From assembly GCA_023411555.1 (NCBI GenBank), contig JAEYOQ010000033.1, positions 1-64,000 on the forward strand: a DNA stretch of 64,000 nt, given 5' to 3'. Shown in pieces: positions 62,274-64,000 of this stretch (within the stretch, counting starts at the first letter, position 1; the number at the start of each line of letters is the position of its first letter). A model generated the notes under the pieces. It was given only the letters and a program-made list of their open reading frames with translations, had not been told where the DNA came from and did no database searches. This DNA comes from Bacillota bacterium (GTDB lineage Bacteria > Bacillota > Clostridia > Lachnospirales > Lachnospiraceae). The position numbers and the translations under genes are program-made.

Positions 62274-63566
62274 ATGAATCTAGGAAAATTCACTAATCCA
62301 AATATAAGTTCCATGAATACCTCCAGAATCTATCCAGCACAGATGGAAACACAGTCCTTTGGTCGGTTACGCGCCCGCATTACTACGGAAGGACTTGCTC
62401 CAATTCCAGGTGCCACCGTATCAATCACCTTGCCCAGTGACCCGGAACGCGTAATAGAGCAGCTGACCACGGATGTATCCGGATTAACCGATGAAATTGA
62501 GCTTGCTGCTCCCCCTTTAGACCTCAGTCTTGATCCAAGTCAAGTCATCCAGCCCTATTCTGAATATGACCTTCAGGTAACTGCGCCAGACTTTAAAGGC
62601 GCCTTTTTCTCTGGGGTTCAGATCCTACCGGATGCGCTCGCAGAGCAGAATGCCGTGTTAAATCCACAGGAAGCTCCAGCGGAAGAGGTATTCGTTATCG
62701 CACCTCACACTCTTTACGGTGATTTTCCTCCAAAGATCCCGGAGGACGAGATTAAGCCTACAGATGAAACGGGAGAAATTGTTCTAAGCCGTGTTGTTAT
62801 TCCCGAATTCGTTATCGTCCATGACGGACCTCCTGCCTCCCCGGCTACCAACCATTATGTTCGCTTCCGTGACTATATTAAAAATGTAGCCTCCAGTGAA
62901 ATCTACGCTACCTGGCCTGAGCAAACCATCTATGCCAATATATTCGCCATATTATCCTTTACCTTAAACCGTGTTTATACCGAATGGTATCGAAATCAGG
63001 GCTATAATTTTACCATAACCTCCTCTACGGCATATGATCATAAATGGACGAATGGACGTAATATTTTTACCAACATCGGTCTTATTGTCGACCAAATCTT
63101 TACGAACTACCTTTCCAGACCAGGTGTAACCCAGCCTATCCTGACTCAATACTGCGATGGAAACAGAGTCACCTGTCCCGGCTGGATGACACAATGGGGC
63201 TCCAAAACGCTTGGCGACCAGGGATACACAGCAATAGAAATATTGAGAAATTTTTATGGTGATTCTATCTATATTAATACAGCTGTTGAGGTTTCCGGAG
63301 TTCCTGTCTCCTGGCCTGGTAATAATCTTGGAATTGGTGCCAGTGGCGATAACGTAAGAACGATTCAAAATCAATTAAACAGAATCGCCGACGTTTATAC
63401 TGCCATTCCGAGGGTTGCAGTAGACGGTGTCTATGGTCCACAGACTGCTGCTGCAGTGGAAGCCTTTCAAAGGATATTCGACCTACCAGTTACTGGTATC
63501 GTAGACTTTGCAACCTGGTATCGTATCTCTAACATTTATGTTGGGGTAACCCGAATCGGAGTATAA
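62274..63566 (+). CDS. SleC-like spore cortex-lytic protein with peptidoglycan-binding domain
   Basis: The 430-residue protein resembles clostridial SleC, the cortex-lytic transglycosylase activated by Csp proteases in germination. The N-terminal ~150 residues are a pro/beta-sandwich region with carboxypeptidase-regulatory-like repeats (SFGRLRARITTEGLAPIPGA). The central SpoIID/LytB-like region has ATWPEQTIYANIFAILSF, SSTAYDHKWTNGRNIF and CPGWMTQWGSKTLGDQGYTA. A C-terminal PG_binding_1 domain reads GDNVRTIQNQLNRIA and VDGVYGPQTAAAVEAFQRIFDLPVTG. There is no signal peptide, as expected for forespore-made cortex enzymes. It is the first of a tandem pair. Family by motif recall, not search. Confidence 0.85.
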   Translation: MNLGKFTNPNISSMNTSRIYPAQMETQSFGRLRARITTEGLAPIPGATVSITLPSDPERVIEQLTTDVSGLTDEIELAAPPLDLSLDPSQVIQPYSEYDLQVTAPDFKGAFFSGVQILPDALAEQNAVLNPQEAPAEEVFVIAPHTLYGDFPPKIPEDEIKPTDETGEIVLSRVVIPEFVIVHDGPPASPATNHYVRFRDYIKNVASSEIYATWPEQTIYANIFAILSFTLNRVYTEWYRNQGYNFTITSSTAYDHKWTNGRNIFTNIGLIVDQIFTNYLSRPGVTQPILTQYCDGNRVTCPGWMTQWGSKTLGDQGYTAIEILRNFYGDSIYINTAVEVSGVPVSWPGNNLGIGASGDNVRTIQNQLNRIADVYTAIPRVAVDGVYGPQTAAAVEAFQRIFDLPVTGIVDFATWYRISNIYVGVTRIGV

Positions 63567-63620
63567 AGTGAAGCCCCTTGGATAATTTCCTATTGAAATA
63601 ATAGCAATGAGGTATAGCGT

Positions 63621-64000
63621 ATGTATCAGAAAAATACTCCTTTCACTAAAAAAATGAATGATCTTGACAATTTACCTCCCGCGAATAAATATAAAGGGGT
63701 CCGTGTCTATCCAACCGAGATGGCTACCCAAAATCTTGGTCGGTTGAAGGTACGCGCCGTCACTCCAACAATGTCTCCGGTAGCCAATGCACGAGTTACC
63801 ATCTCATCGGTCGCAACCCCCAATGATGTGATTGAAGAATTAACCACAGATATATCCGGACTTACTCCTGAGGTTGAATTGCCCGCCCCTTCTGTGGACT
63901 ACAGCCTGGAACCCTCTACTCAACAGCCCTATTCAGAATATACTCTGAATATCACTGCCCCTGATTTTACACCAGTTACCATACAGAATGCCGAAATCTT
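63621..64000 (+). CDS. Second SleC-like protein, 3' end cut by window
   Basis: From the ATG at 63621, preceded by GAGG with normal spacing, 126 codons are open to the window end. The N-terminus aligns with the preceding gene: RVYPTEMATQNLGRLKVR against RIYPAQMETQSFGRLRAR, VIEELTTDISGLTPEVELPAP against its VIEQLTTDVSGLTDEIELAAP, and QPYSEYTLNITAPDF against QPYSEYDLQVTAPDF. It is therefore a tandem paralogue, with a 54-bp gap, probably co-transcribed. Whether it retains the lytic and peptidoglycan-binding domains lies outside the window. Confidence 0.88.
   Translation, partial: MYQKNTPFTKKMNDLDNLPPANKYKGVRVYPTEMATQNLGRLKVRAVTPTMSPVANARVTISSVATPNDVIEELTTDISGLTPEVELPAPSVDYSLEPSTQQPYSEYTLNITAPDFTPVTIQNAEI

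Noticed and set aside
62964..63374. A 136-codon minus-strand frame inside the SleC-like gene
   Set aside because: It is antisense to a well-supported protein domain and has no ribosome site or domain features.

Overview
The window looks like a chromosomal segment from a low-GC, anaerobic, endospore-forming Firmicute, most likely a plant-fibre-degrading member of the Lachnospiraceae (Lachnoclostridium/Anaerocolumna-like). This placement is inferred from an alpha/beta-type spore DNA-binding protein, a tandem pair of SleC-like cortex-lytic proteins, a [4Fe-4S] aldo/keto reductase, AddAB instead of RecBCD, strong AGGAGG ribosome sites, and intracellular GH94, GH8 and CE2-type enzymes. No transposase, phage gene, CRISPR array, rRNA or tRNA was found. 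Most genes lie on the minus strand.

Layout. 1-8.3 kb: a purine permease cut by the window edge with a GntR regulator, an ABC-F protein, an ECF sigma factor/membrane anti-sigma pair, purA, a VOC protein and dut. 8.4-16 kb: a LysR regulator, an iron-sulfur aldo/keto reductase, two GNAT acetyltransferases, a TetR-controlled ABC exporter and a heavy-metal-associated-fold protein without its cysteines. 16-21 kb: purB, a CE2-like esterase, purF and purC; with purA, four de novo purine genes lie within about 15 kb as separate units. 21-30 kb: cell-envelope genes (a GT2/CDP-glycerol transferase fusion and an LCP protein), an anion permease, a lipoprotein, and two PLP-dependent C-S lyases.

30-39 kb is a sugar-catabolic zone: cellobiose phosphorylase, a reducing-end xylose-releasing exo-oligoxylanase, xylulokinase and a divergent ROK regulator, with hslO and a methyltransferase embedded. 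None of the sugar enzymes has a signal peptide, so the zone fits phosphorolysis and hydrolysis of imported cello- and xylo-oligosaccharides. 39-48 kb: HAD hydrolase, spore protein, and addB-addA. 48-57 kb: DegV, glutamine-dependent NAD synthetase, a 6S RNA gene recognised here from its promoter, rod-like pairing and terminator, a two-component system, a secreted Big2 protein, a VOC protein and a CotS-like kinase. 57-64 kb: carA-carB and the sleC-like tandem, the second copy cut by the window end.

Protein-coding content is mostly familiar. The less expected signals are outside it: two copies (plus two possible fragments) of a roughly 215-bp long-hairpin repeat placed between convergent genes; one copy carries a further palindromic insertion related to a sequence near 37.9 kb. 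There is also a nested hairpin between purC and purF, a TetR gene whose only plausible initiation codon is ATA, and twin TetR operators 33 bp apart. I do not see a clear novel multi-gene system.
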